34,910 nt of DNA. It comes from Actinomycetes bacterium. GTDB taxonomy: Bacteria; Actinomycetota; Acidimicrobiia; Acidimicrobiales; UBA8190. Of this stretch, positions 17,059 through 24,605 are shown in pieces. The stretch spans positions 1-34,910 of the forward strand of contig JAKAQW010000021.1 in NCBI GenBank assembly GCA_021819525.1, read 5' to 3'. How positions within the stretch are numbered: position 1 is the stretch's first letter; the number at the start of each line of letters is the position of its first letter. The translations under genes were made by a program, and so were the position numbers. Below the pieces are notes generated by a model, which was not told the DNA's origin, ran no database searches, and saw nothing but the letters and a program-made list of their open reading frames with translations.

Positions 17059-17983
17059 GGTCCCCCCCGCCGACGTCGATCGTGGCGCCCGAGCCCCCAC
17101 CGACCTCGATGCCGCCGTCCGAGCGGCGATCGGCGCCAGAGCCGTCCACCATGACCGAAGCCCCCCCGCCGACGTCGATCGTGCCCTCGGTGCTGCCCAG
17201 CCGCGGCATCAGCTGGTCCCATGCCACCCGAGCGGCGGCCTGCTCCGCGTCCTTCTTGGAGCGCCCCTCACCTCGGCCCATGGCAGTCCCGGCGACCCGG
17301 ACGGTAGCGGTGTAGCGGCGGGCGTGGTCCGGCCCGCTACCGTGCACCTCGTAGCGGGGTGGCTCGCCGGCGTGGTGCACAACCACTTCCTGGAGACGGG
17401 TCTTGAAGTCGTCGGCGCCGGGCCCTGCCGCGGCATCGGCGATCCGGTCGTCGAGCAGACGCAGCACCAACGGTCGTGCTGCCTGCCACCCGCCGTCGAT
17501 GTACACCGCGCCGATGAGGGCCTCCACCGTGTTCGCCAGGATCGACGGCTTGTGACGCCCCCCTGAGGCGCGCTCGCCGCGCCCGAGGAGCAAGAAGCGC
17601 CCCAGATCCATCTCGGCACCGATCTCCGCGAGCACCGCTGTGTTCACCACCGCCGCCCGCACCTTGGCCAACCCGCCTTCGGGCAGCTCCGGGTAGCAGC
17701 GAAAGCAGTGGTCGGCCACCACGAGGCCCAGGACTGCGTCACCGAGGTACTCGAGGCGCTCGTTGGACGCCGCGCCGCCGGCCTCCGCGCACCACGACCT
17801 ATGAGAAAGCGCCTGGGCGAGCAGCGAGGGATCGACGAACTGGTGACCGAGGCGCGCAGAGAGCTCGAGGAGCCCTGGTGCGGCCCTGGTCGACATGGGC
17901 CGCACGCCGCCGAGCAACGAGGCCGAAGCCAGGCTCGGTTCCTCGTCCACCGGTTCGCCGGAGGCTGGACGGGCACGCCCCAT
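17051..17983 (-). CDS. rnc: Ribonuclease III, with a repetitive C-terminal tail
   Basis: 310 aa (usual 220-250). The catalytic signature NERLEYLGDAVLGLVV is near residues 74-89 (Glu77, Asp82) and the second acidic cluster ANTVEALIGAVYIDGG near 150. The dsRNA-binding domain starts at DFKTRLQEVV and ends at GEGRSKKDAEQAAARVAWDQL. The last ~48 residues (after LGSTEG) are a Gly/Asp/Val-rich tail in which TIDVGGG occurs twice. It processes rRNA precursors and double-stranded mRNAs. Start ATG at 17983 is used; the ATG at 17896 (MSTRAAP) would also give a complete enzyme. TAGCGT lies 12 nt before the first ATG. It follows acpP by 22 bp, the common plsX-acpP-rnc arrangement. Confidence 0.96.
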   Translation of the reverse strand: MGRARPASGEPVDEEPSLASASLLGGVRPMSTRAAPGLLELSARLGHQFVDPSLLAQALSHRSWCAEAGGAASNERLEYLGDAVLGLVVADHCFRCYPELPEGGLAKVRAAVVNTAVLAEIGAEMDLGRFLLLGRGERASGGRHKPSILANTVEALIGAVYIDGGWQAARPLVLRLLDDRIADAAAGPGADDFKTRLQEVVVHHAGEPPRYEVHGSGPDHARRYTATVRVAGTAMGRGEGRSKKDAEQAAARVAWDQLMPRLGSTEGTIDVGGGASVMVDGSGADRRSDGGIEVGGGSGATIDVGGGDRA

Positions 17984-18005
17984 ATCGAAAGAAGAACGCT
18001 ACCCC

Positions 18006-18302
18006 TCAGCTCGGGCCCAGCTTCGCCACGACGTAGTCGACGGCATCACGGACGGTCCGGAGCTCCTCGAGATCCTCGTCGTCGATGCGGAAGCCGACGC
18101 TGCGCTCGCCGAGCTCTTCCTCGAGCGCTTCCACCAGCTCGATGAGCGCCAGCGAGTCCGCACCGAGATCCTCGGCGAACGACGACGACTCGGAGATCGC
18201 GCCCGGCTCGATCTCCAAGATGTCGGCCAACTGGTCGCGCACCAGCTCGAAGACGCCGTTGCGGTCCAGCGGCGCGTGTTCGACATGGGTCTCTGCAGGC
18301 AC
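18006..18302 (-). CDS. acpP: Acyl carrier protein
   Basis: 98 aa from GTG at 18302, chosen because GGAG (within AGGAGACGAC) sits 5-6 nt before it; GTG at 18320 would add six residues but has its GAGG too close. The phosphopantetheine site is LGADSLALIELVEALEEE with Ser near residue 50. Acidic throughout, with the usual helix II. Slightly longer than the 77-80 aa norm because of an N-terminal extension and a loop ERSVGFRIDDEDLEEL. It carries growing fatty acyl chains, and with PlsX upstream it provides acyl-ACP for phospholipid synthesis. The fabD/fabH/fabF genes that often accompany plsX and acpP are absent here. Confidence 0.94.
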   Translation of the reverse strand: MPAETHVEHAPLDRNGVFELVRDQLADILEIEPGAISESSSFAEDLGADSLALIELVEALEEELGERSVGFRIDDEDLEELRTVRDAVDYVVAKLGPS

Positions 18303-18374
18303 GTCGTCTCCTGTCGTCACCTCGGTCGCCTCGACGCCGACCGGCTCACCTCGAGCGCCGGGCGATCCGCCCCC

Positions 18375-18380
18375 ATGCTA
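18375..18380 (-). promoter_or_regulatory. Possible -10 element for acpP (TAGCAT)
   Basis: TANNNT hexamer about 72 nt before the chosen start, in the 163-bp plsX-acpP spacer. It has the same sequence as the fakA -10. A leader of ~65 nt with the SD would result. No convincing -35 and nothing else seen in 18303-18465. Confidence 0.3.
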
Positions 18381-18465
18381 GTGCGCTCCCAGCGCCCCCG
18401 CCCCGCAGCGAACCGGCCCGGCGAGCCCTGGCCGGCCGGCCGCTGCCAACACCCCGCCCCGCAGA

Positions 18466-19491
18466 TCAGCGGTCTGTCGCTGCCAGCTCGCGGACGCGGC
18501 TCACGAGACCGCTGTCGACCGCGTCGAGCGCCACTCGCACTGCCGACACGATGGCCTGCGCCGAGGAGGATCCGTGGCTGATGACGCACACGCCGTCCAC
18601 GCCCAGGAGGACCGCCCCCCCGGTGTTGTCCGGGTCGAGCTCGGCGGCCAGGGGAGCCAGGAACGGCAGCAGCACGTCACCGGCTCGGCGGGTGGCCTCG
18701 TCGGTGGCGAAGACGCCGAGCACCGCATCGAGCATGAAGCGCAGCGATCCTTCGAGCGCCTTGAGCACCACGTTGCCGGTGAACCCGTCGGTCACCACGA
18801 CATCTGCGGGGCCGCCGAGGAGATCCCGGCCTTCCACGTTGCCGAGGAAGCGCAGGCCTGGCACGTCCGCCAGCAGCTCGGCGGTCTCTTTCACGAGCGG
18901 TGTGCCTTTACCTGGCTCCTCGCCGATGGAGAGCAGGGCCACCGAGGGGTGCTCGGTCCCGTAGCGGGCCGTGGCGCAAGCCGCTCCCATCCGGGCGAAT
19001 TGCACCAGCATGGCCGGTGTGCACACCGCGTTCGCCCCCGAGTCCAACAGCAGGCTCGGCGCCACACCCGGACGGGGGATCGGCGTCGCGATGGCCGGGC
19101 GGGCGATACCCCGGACCCGTCCCATGCGCAGCAGAGCGCTGGCCATGGTGGCCCCTGTGTTCCCTGCGCTCACCATGGCGCAGGCCCGCCCGTCGCGCAC
19201 CGCCTCGGCTGCTCGCACCAACGAGGAGTCCTTCTTGGTTCGCACCGCGCGACCGGGATCCTCGTGCATGTCGATCACCTCGGCACACGGCCACAGAGCC
19301 AGTCCCTCGGTGTCGCCAACCTGGTCGGGCGGACCGACCAGCGTCACCTCCACACCCAGCTCGTCGGCTGCCCGGCGCGCTCCGGCCACGATCTCTCGAG
19401 GAGCACGGTCGCCACCCATGGCATCGACCACGACCGGGAGGCGCCGCCCGGCGAGGTGCTCGGCGCTCCCGATGCCGTCTCCGGCGGCCAC
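18466..19491 (-). CDS. plsX: Phosphate acyltransferase PlsX
   Basis: 341 aa from GTG at 19491, two bases after the rpmF stop. PlsX converts acyl-ACP to acyl-phosphate, the donor for PlsY in the first step of phospholipid synthesis, at the membrane surface. Hallmarks: VVVDAMGGDRAPREIVAGA near residue 22, VSAGNTGATMASALLRMGRVRGIARPAIATPIP near 110, LLDSGAN, GNVEGRDLLGGPADVVVTDGFTGNVVLKALEG near 220, and GGAVLLGVDGVCVISHGSSS near 290. The order rpmF-plsX is one of the best conserved in bacteria. The longer open frame upstream is antisense-like shadow over rpmF. Confidence 0.96.
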   Translation of the reverse strand: MAAGDGIGSAEHLAGRRLPVVVDAMGGDRAPREIVAGARRAADELGVEVTLVGPPDQVGDTEGLALWPCAEVIDMHEDPGRAVRTKKDSSLVRAAEAVRDGRACAMVSAGNTGATMASALLRMGRVRGIARPAIATPIPRPGVAPSLLLDSGANAVCTPAMLVQFARMGAACATARYGTEHPSVALLSIGEEPGKGTPLVKETAELLADVPGLRFLGNVEGRDLLGGPADVVVTDGFTGNVVLKALEGSLRFMLDAVLGVFATDEATRRAGDVLLPFLAPLAAELDPDNTGGAVLLGVDGVCVISHGSSSAQAIVSAVRVALDAVDSGLVSRVRELAATDR

Positions 19492-19493
19492 CG

Positions 19494-19676
19494 TCAGTCG
19501 TCGACGAGGACGGCGTGGCGCCCCTTGTACCAGCCGCAGGTCGGGCACACCACGTGGGGCACCTTCGCCTGGTGGCACTGGGGGCAGACGCTACGCGCCG
19601 GCTCGCGCAACACCCAGTTGCTCGCACGCCGGCTCCTGCTCTTTGCCTTGGAGGTCTTCTTCTTCGGGACGGCCAT
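19494..19676 (-). CDS. rpmF: Large ribosomal subunit protein bL32
   Basis: 60 aa, standard: MAVPKKKTSKAKSRSRRASNW and a zinc ribbon CPQC...CPTC (residues ~31-47). All four cysteines are present, so this is the zinc-binding form rather than a C-minus paralogue. SD GAGG within GAGGTGAGCGACG precedes ATG. It directly follows the DUF177 gene (6-nt gap) and precedes plsX, the conserved yceD-rpmF-plsX arrangement. Confidence 0.97.
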   Translation of the reverse strand: MAVPKKKTSKAKSRSRRASNWVLREPARSVCPQCHQAKVPHVVCPTCGWYKGRHAVLVDD

Positions 19677-19682
19677 CGTCGC

Positions 19683-20267
19683 TCACCTCGTTGTGGGGCC
19701 CGCTGCACGATAGCTGCTCCGGAGGTCCTCGCCGGACACCGCCCGCGGCGCGCGGCGGGCTGGCGCCGGGTAGAGCTGGTCCAGAGCCGCCCATCGACCG
19801 TCGAGCGCCGGGCCGCAGCGGCACGTCGCGACGTTCCGGTCAGTGCCGCAGGCGGGGCACAGGCCACGGCACCCCGGATGGCACAGCGGGGCTGGCGGCA
19901 GCTCCAGCAGCACGGCGTCTCGTACCAGCGGCTCCAAGTCGACCAGGTCGCCCACCAGCGGATAGGTGTCCTCGCCGTCGGAGCCTGGCGTGAACATCTC
20001 GGCCACGGCGACCTCGACGGATCCGGCCGCCGGCCGGAGGCATCGACGACAAGCTCCTGCCCAGCCAAAGCGGACGACCCCCAGGGCGCGTACCCCGCCG
20101 AGCACGGACTCGAGCACGACGTCGAGCTCTACTGGCTGCCCAGCAGGCACGGCACTGCCGGTCACGACCAGATCCGCCATGGGCTCGCGCCACGTCCGGT
20201 GCCACTGCAGGCCTGGGCTGCGTCGCAGATGACCGACGTCGACGACGAAGCAGCTCACCGGCGTCAC
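19683..20267 (-). CDS. DUF177/YceD family protein
   Basis: 194 aa, GTG start overlapping the stop of the coiled-coil gene (GTGA). YceD proteins are linked by synteny to rpmF and thought to act in ribosomal RNA or 50S biogenesis. The family pattern is visible: FVVDVGHLRRSPG at the N-terminus, FGWAGACRRCLRPAAGSVEV near residue 65-85, DTYPLVGDLVDLEPLVRDAVLLELP near 100-125, then CHPGCRGLCPACG. The CxxC pairs CRRC and CPAC suggest metal binding. A further Cys pair (TCRCG) follows. No signal peptide or membrane segment. Function remains a prediction. Confidence 0.9.
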   Translation of the reverse strand: MTPVSCFVVDVGHLRRSPGLQWHRTWREPMADLVVTGSAVPAGQPVELDVVLESVLGGVRALGVVRFGWAGACRRCLRPAAGSVEVAVAEMFTPGSDGEDTYPLVGDLVDLEPLVRDAVLLELPPAPLCHPGCRGLCPACGTDRNVATCRCGPALDGRWAALDQLYPAPARRAPRAVSGEDLRSSYRAAGPTTR

Positions 20268-21094
20268 CGAGTGTCCTGGTCGAACAGCGGATCGACCGCC
20301 TCGGCCGGTGCCGGTGGCCAGCCGTCGTCACGGCTTGTCGCCGGCGAGCGCCCCGAGCGGCTCCATCTCGCGCCTCCCGGGTGCGGCGGCGCTGGCCGGT
20401 CCTCCGGTCCATGGCCTTCGTAGGAGCCGGCGCCGGCGTCCGACCCGGCTCCTGGCCCTGACGCGGTCGCTGCCGGCGCTGCCAATCGCTCGCGGCCGGC
20501 TCGCACCGTCTTGGCAGTGCGCTCCAGCACGATCTCGAACGCGGCCAGCTTCTTGTCACAGAACTCCTCGGCTTCGTGGCGGAGCCGGCGAGCCTCGTCA
20601 CGGGCGTCCTCCACCACCCGCTCGGCCGCCTGGTTCGCATAGCGGACGATCTCGGTGCGCTGCACCATGCGCTGTGCCTGGGCTCGCACCTCCTCCAAGA
20701 GGGCATCGGCCTCGCGTTGGCGTTGTGCCAGGAACTCGTCGCGCTCGCGCAGCAGCCACCGAGCTTGGCGCAGCTCGTCCGGCAGCACGTCGAGCGCCCG
20801 CTGCAGCAGCTCCAGAAGGTCGTCGCGAGCGACCAGGACCGACGCGGAGAGCGGTGCCCGGCGGGCCGACGCGACCATCTCCGCGGCCTGGCGCAGCAGG
20901 TCCTCCACCCCCATGTCGAGCGCCGCGCCACCGGACCATGCCAACGGCGCCATGCCTGGCCGTGCACCACCGTCCATGGCACCTTCCACCGCGCCGTCTG
21001 CGAAGGGGTCGGATCCCGGAGCGGGCCCGAACAGCTCGGCGGTGAACGGATCCTGGGCGAAGGGATCCTCGGGGGCCGCCGGCACCTCGCTCAC
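20264..21094 (-). CDS. Coiled-coil cell-division protein, DivIVA/SepIVA-like
   Basis: 276 aa, GTG start overlapping the coaD stop (GTGA). Residues ~1-60 are acidic and Pro/Ala-rich (DPFAQDPFTAELFGPAPG). Residues ~60-205 are charged, heptad-like and strongly helical: ARDDLLELLQRALDVLPDELRQARWLLRERDEFLAQRQREADALLEEV and DEARRLRHEAEEF. The last ~70 residues are low-complexity. In mycobacteria the same neighbourhood (next to DUF177 and rnc) has Rv2927c, the homologue of the septation factor SepIVA, a DivIVA-domain-like protein. Homologues are sometimes labelled ATP synthase F0 subunit b because of the coiled coil, which is misleading. I infer a role in cell envelope growth or septation from position and shape only. 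Confidence 0.65.
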   Translation of the reverse strand: MSEVPAAPEDPFAQDPFTAELFGPAPGSDPFADGAVEGAMDGGARPGMAPLAWSGGAALDMGVEDLLRQAAEMVASARRAPLSASVLVARDDLLELLQRALDVLPDELRQARWLLRERDEFLAQRQREADALLEEVRAQAQRMVQRTEIVRYANQAAERVVEDARDEARRLRHEAEEFCDKKLAAFEIVLERTAKTVRAGRERLAAPAATASGPGAGSDAGAGSYEGHGPEDRPAPPHPGGARWSRSGRSPATSRDDGWPPAPAEAVDPLFDQDTR

Positions 21095-21570
21095 GTGTCG
21101 AACCGCCGATCGAGCCGGGCCAGCACCGCTTTGGGGACGAACGACGACACGTTCCCCCCGTAGCGAGCCACCTCGCGCAGCAGCTTGGAGGCGATGAACG
21201 AGTAGTCGGAGCTGGTGGGGATGAACAGGGTCTCTACCCCTGCGAGGTGCCGGTTCATCTGCGCCATCTGCAGCTCGTTCTCGAAGTCCGACACTGCCCG
21301 AAGCCCCTTCACGATCGCGGTGGCTCCGACATCGCGTGCCACGTTCACCACCAAGGTGGCCACCGACACGATCCGCACGTTCGGCAGGTGGACCACGGAC
21401 TCTCGCAGCATCTCCTCGCGTTCGGCCAAGCTGAACAGCGGCTCCGCCTTGCCTGGATTGCGCAGGGCGGCCACCACCACCTCGTCGAAGAGGCGAGCCG
21501 CTCGTTCCACAACCTCCAAGTGGCCGTTGTGGAAGGGGTCGAACGATCCCGGGAACAGTGCGACGCTCAC
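21091..21570 (-). CDS. coaD: Phosphopantetheine adenylyltransferase
   Basis: 159 aa, normal length. Nucleotidyltransferase motif PGSFDPFHNGHLEVV near residues 7-21 with the HxGH box, Lys-containing loop LRNPGKAEPLFSLAERE, VKGLRAVSDFENELQMAQMNRHLAG near 87-110 (substrate binding), and the C-terminal SSDYSFIASKLLREVARYGG near 119-137 replacing ISSTxIR. It makes dephospho-CoA from 4'-phosphopantetheine and ATP, the penultimate CoA step. The GTG start overlaps the rsmD stop (GTGA). rsmD-coaD adjacency is common in bacteria. Confidence 0.97.
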   Translation of the reverse strand: MSVALFPGSFDPFHNGHLEVVERAARLFDEVVVAALRNPGKAEPLFSLAEREEMLRESVVHLPNVRIVSVATLVVNVARDVGATAIVKGLRAVSDFENELQMAQMNRHLAGVETLFIPTSSDYSFIASKLLREVARYGGNVSSFVPKAVLARLDRRFDT

Positions 21571-22184
21571 CTCACACCTCTCTCCATGCCTCGCGCCATG
21601 GCCACGGCGCCGGTCCGCCCGCCACCGTCAGCCACGGCCTCGGCCGTCACGCCGCTGGTGACCACGGTGACGAGCGTACCGCCGTAGCGCTTGCGCCGGT
21701 GGACACGCCACGGCTCGGGGACCACCAGCTCCTCGCTGCTCTCGGCCACCACCAGCGAAGCCCGCAGGCCGGTCCACAGCTCGGGCCAGCAGTCGCTGGT
21801 GTACGGCGGGTCGCACAGCGCGACGTCGAACCTGGTGAGCCGTCCGGCTCCGGCCAGCCACGTCGCCACGTCGCCGCGGTGCACAGCGGTCCTGGCCTCG
21901 TCGATGCCGATGGCTCCCAGGTTCGCCCGGACGGCGGACAGCGCTTTCGGATCTCGCTCGACGAACGTCACCTGGCTCGCTCCACGCGACAACGCTTCGA
22001 TGCCGAGCGCCCCGGAGCCGGCGAACAGGTCCACCACCGTGCGCCCACGCATCCCGTCGGGCCCGAGGATGCTCCCGAGCATGTCGAAGATCGCTTCCCG
22101 GACCCGATCCGAGGTCGGCCGGGTCTGGCGCCCGCAGGGCGCCCGCAGGTTCCGGCCCCGATGGACCCCACCGATGACACGCAC
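21567..22184 (-). CDS. rsmD: 16S rRNA (guanine966-N2)-methyltransferase
   Basis: 205 aa. MRVIGGVHRGRNLRAP at the N-terminus and RPTSDRVREAIFDML are family signatures; SAM motif I is VVDLFAGSGALGIEALSRGA near residues 50-70, motif II VERDPKAL, and motif IV is DPPY instead of the common NPPY (about residue 124). It methylates G966 of 16S rRNA during 30S assembly. The GTG start at 22184 has TAGCCT 7 nt upstream and no SD, so a separate leaderless transcript inside the 21-bp gap after recG is predicted. The last ~20 residues are Gly/Ala-rich. Confidence 0.95.
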   Translation of the reverse strand: MRVIGGVHRGRNLRAPCGRQTRPTSDRVREAIFDMLGSILGPDGMRGRTVVDLFAGSGALGIEALSRGASQVTFVERDPKALSAVRANLGAIGIDEARTAVHRGDVATWLAGAGRLTRFDVALCDPPYTSDCWPELWTGLRASLVVAESSEELVVPEPWRVHRRKRYGGTLVTVVTSGVTAEAVADGGGRTGAVAMARGMERGVR

Positions 22185-22191
22185 CAGGACC

Positions 22192-22197
22192 AGGCTA
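22192..22197 (-). promoter_or_regulatory. Predicted -10 element of rsmD (TAGCCT, 7 nt before GTG)
   Basis: TANNNT hexamer in the short recG-rsmD gap; no SD precedes the GTG. Predicts a transcript beginning at or within a base or two of the start codon. Confidence 0.4.
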
Positions 22198-22205
22198 GTC
22201 GCCGT

Positions 22206-24605
22206 TCAGCGCTTGGCCGGGAATTCAGCCACCGTCCCTCGCAACAGCAGGTCGAGCTCGTCGGCCAGGAGCGGTGCCCGCTCCAGACGTGGATCGTCCT
22301 CGAGGAGGGCCGACGCCACCTGGCGGGCCCGGCGGACGAGCGCATGGTCCCGGCGCCGCAGCGTCGCCAGCTTCAGGTCGTTCCTGCCCTGCTGGCGCGT
22401 CCCGAAGAGCGTGCCTTCCCCTCGGAGCTCGAGGTCCACCTCGGCCAGTGCGAAACCGTCGCTCGTGGCGGCGACGGCCTCCAATCGCCGCTCGGCGTCG
22501 TCCGCGCCTCTGACCTCGAGGCCGCTCGCACATGCCCCGGCACCGCCTGGAGCGCCGTCCTCTGGCGCCGCAGGAGCCCCTGCACCACCACCACCCGAGC
22601 CAGCACCAGCACCAGCACCAGCACCAGCACCAGCACCAGCACGACCAGCGCCCGAGCCGGTATCGAGCCCTGGCCCGTGCAGCAAGAAGCACCATGACGC
22701 CAGTTCGGCACGCCCGACGCGGCCGCGCAGCTGGTGCAGCTGCGCCATCCCGAAGCGCGCGGCGTCCTCGACGACCATGACCGTGGCTTCGGGCACGTCG
22801 ACCCCGACCTCGATGACCGTCGTGGCTACGAGCACCGGGGTCTCACCGCTACGGAACCTGGCCATGGCCAGCTCTTTGCTCGCCGGCGACATCTGCCCGT
22901 GGAGGAGGCCCAGCGACAGGCCGGCCAGCTCCTCGTCGGCCAGACGCTCCCGCTCGTCGGTGGCGGCGGCCGCCTCGGTGCGCGCCGAGGCCTCCACCAG
23001 CGGGCAAACCACGTACGCGCGGTGCCCGGCGGCCACCTCGCTGCGCACTTTCGCCCACGCCTGCTCCCGCTCGACCTCGCTGCGTGCCAACGCCGTGGTG
23101 ACCGGTGCCCGCCCCGCGGGCAGCTCGGTGAGCTCGGTGACGTCGAGGTCGCCGAGGAGGACCATGGCCGCCGTCCGAGGGATCGGCGTCGCCGTCATCA
23201 CCAGGAGATCCGGTGTCGGCCCTCCGTGGCTGCCCGCTCGCTCGCGCAGGAGTGCGCGCTGCTCGACCCCGAAGCGGTGCTGCTCGTCGATGACCACTGC
23301 CCCGAGGGAGGCGAAGCGGACGTCCTCGGTCAAAAGCGCATGGGTCCCCACCACGATGTCCACCTCTCGGCGCGCCAAGGCGTCGACGGTCCGCCGGCGT
23401 GCTGCGGCAGGCACCCGCCCGGTCAGCAGCGCGACCCGAAGCGCTCTCCGAGCGCCGAGCGCTCGAGGACCGTCCTTCTCCAACGGCTCCACCATGGTCC
23501 GCAACCCCAAGAAGTGCTGCTCGGCCAGCACCTCGGTGGGAGCCATCAGCGCACCTTGGAACCCACCCTGGACCGCCGTCAACAACGTCGCGACTGCCAC
23601 CACCGTCTTTCCCGAGCCGACGTCCCCTTGCAGCAGGCGCTGCATCGGCCTCGGCGCTGCCATGTCCCGGCGTATCTCGTCGATCGCTCGCCGCTGCGCG
23701 CCGGTGAGAAGGAACGGGAGGCCCGAGACGAACCGACCTACCAGATCGCCACCTCCCGTCCCCGGTGGCAACGGGTGGGCTATGGCCTGCCCCAGGCGCT
23801 CGGCGTCGTAGCGGCGTTGCAACACGTCGAGCTGCAGACGGAGCAGCTCGTCGAAGGCGAGCCGCTGCCTGGCCGCCGGCCAGGCGTCCAGCGTCGCCGG
23901 CTGGTGGATGGCCCGCAGAGCAGAGGTCCGGTCCATGAGGCCCAGACGCTGTCTCCATGCTCCGGGCAACGGATCGGCGAACCGGCCGGCCCGGTCCAAG
24001 GCTTCGGCCACCAGGTCGGCGATCTGCCAGCTCGCGATCGATGCCTGCCCCGAAGTCGGGTACAACGCCACCACCCGACCGGCCCGAGCGCCGATCAGGT
24101 CGACGTCCGGGTTGGTGAATTGGCGCTGACCTCGGAACAGCTGGAGCCGCCCGAAGAACAGCGCTCGGGTGCCCACCGGGAGCTGCTTGGCTCGGTACGG
24201 CTGGTTGAAGAAGGTCACCCGAAGTGTCCCCGTCCCGTCGTCCACGATCACCTCGACCCGGCTGCGGAGCCTGCTCGAGCCGCGTCCTGCTCCCCGGCCG
24301 GCGCCGACCAGATGCACTGTCGACACCTCGCCGATCACCCAGGCTGCCTCACCCACCGCCAGGTCGGCCACGGCCACCTGGCGAGTCTGGTCGAGGTACC
24401 GGTAGGGATAGTAGGTGAGCAGGTCGAGCACCGTGTCGATACCCAAAGCGCCCAGCGCCCGTCGCCGGGCAGGGCCGACCCCGTGCAGCACGCCGACGTC
24501 GATGCCGGCCAACTGTCGCAGCCGCCGACCGGCGCTTCGGGCACCCGCCACGTCCGAGGTGCTCGTGCCGTCCCGAGCGTGACCCGAGCAGCGCCCCGAG
24601 CTCAC
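22206..24605 (-). CDS. recG: ATP-dependent DNA helicase RecG, with Gly/Ala repeat insertion
   Basis: 799 aa from GTG at 24605, which overlaps the stop of the fakA-like gene (GTGA). RecG remodels stalled replication forks and Holliday junctions. The wedge/OB domain occupies the first ~250 residues (LHGVGPARRRALGALGIDTVLDLLTYYPYRYLD). Helicase motif I is LLQGDVGSGKTVVAVAT near 320, motif II the DEQH box VVIDEQHRFGVEQR near 428, motif III MTATPIPRT near 460, and motif VI LHQLRGRVGRAELASWCFLL near 630. After this, a ~70-residue Gly/Ala/Ser-rich insert (including GAGAGAGAGAG) separates motif VI from LRGEGTLFGTRQQG, the TRG region. The insert comes from a 6-bp tandem repeat and probably forms a surface loop. 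Confidence 0.96.
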   Translation of the reverse strand: MSSGRCSGHARDGTSTSDVAGARSAGRRLRQLAGIDVGVLHGVGPARRRALGALGIDTVLDLLTYYPYRYLDQTRQVAVADLAVGEAAWVIGEVSTVHLVGAGRGAGRGSSRLRSRVEVIVDDGTGTLRVTFFNQPYRAKQLPVGTRALFFGRLQLFRGQRQFTNPDVDLIGARAGRVVALYPTSGQASIASWQIADLVAEALDRAGRFADPLPGAWRQRLGLMDRTSALRAIHQPATLDAWPAARQRLAFDELLRLQLDVLQRRYDAERLGQAIAHPLPPGTGGGDLVGRFVSGLPFLLTGAQRRAIDEIRRDMAAPRPMQRLLQGDVGSGKTVVAVATLLTAVQGGFQGALMAPTEVLAEQHFLGLRTMVEPLEKDGPRALGARRALRVALLTGRVPAAARRRTVDALARREVDIVVGTHALLTEDVRFASLGAVVIDEQHRFGVEQRALLRERAGSHGGPTPDLLVMTATPIPRTAAMVLLGDLDVTELTELPAGRAPVTTALARSEVEREQAWAKVRSEVAAGHRAYVVCPLVEASARTEAAAATDERERLADEELAGLSLGLLHGQMSPASKELAMARFRSGETPVLVATTVIEVGVDVPEATVMVVEDAARFGMAQLHQLRGRVGRAELASWCFLLHGPGLDTGSGAGRAGAGAGAGAGAGAGSGGGGAGAPAAPEDGAPGGAGACASGLEVRGADDAERRLEAVAATSDGFALAEVDLELRGEGTLFGTRQQGRNDLKLATLRRRDHALVRRARQVASALLEDDPRLERAPLLADELDLLLRGTVAEFPAKR
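22601..22642. repeat. 6-bp tandem repeat (CAGCAC x7) inside recG
   Basis: Seven perfect CAGCAC units on the plus strand encode alternating Gly and Ala in RecG on the minus strand. The unit is a multiple of 3, so copy-number changes stay in frame. Confidence 0.95.
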
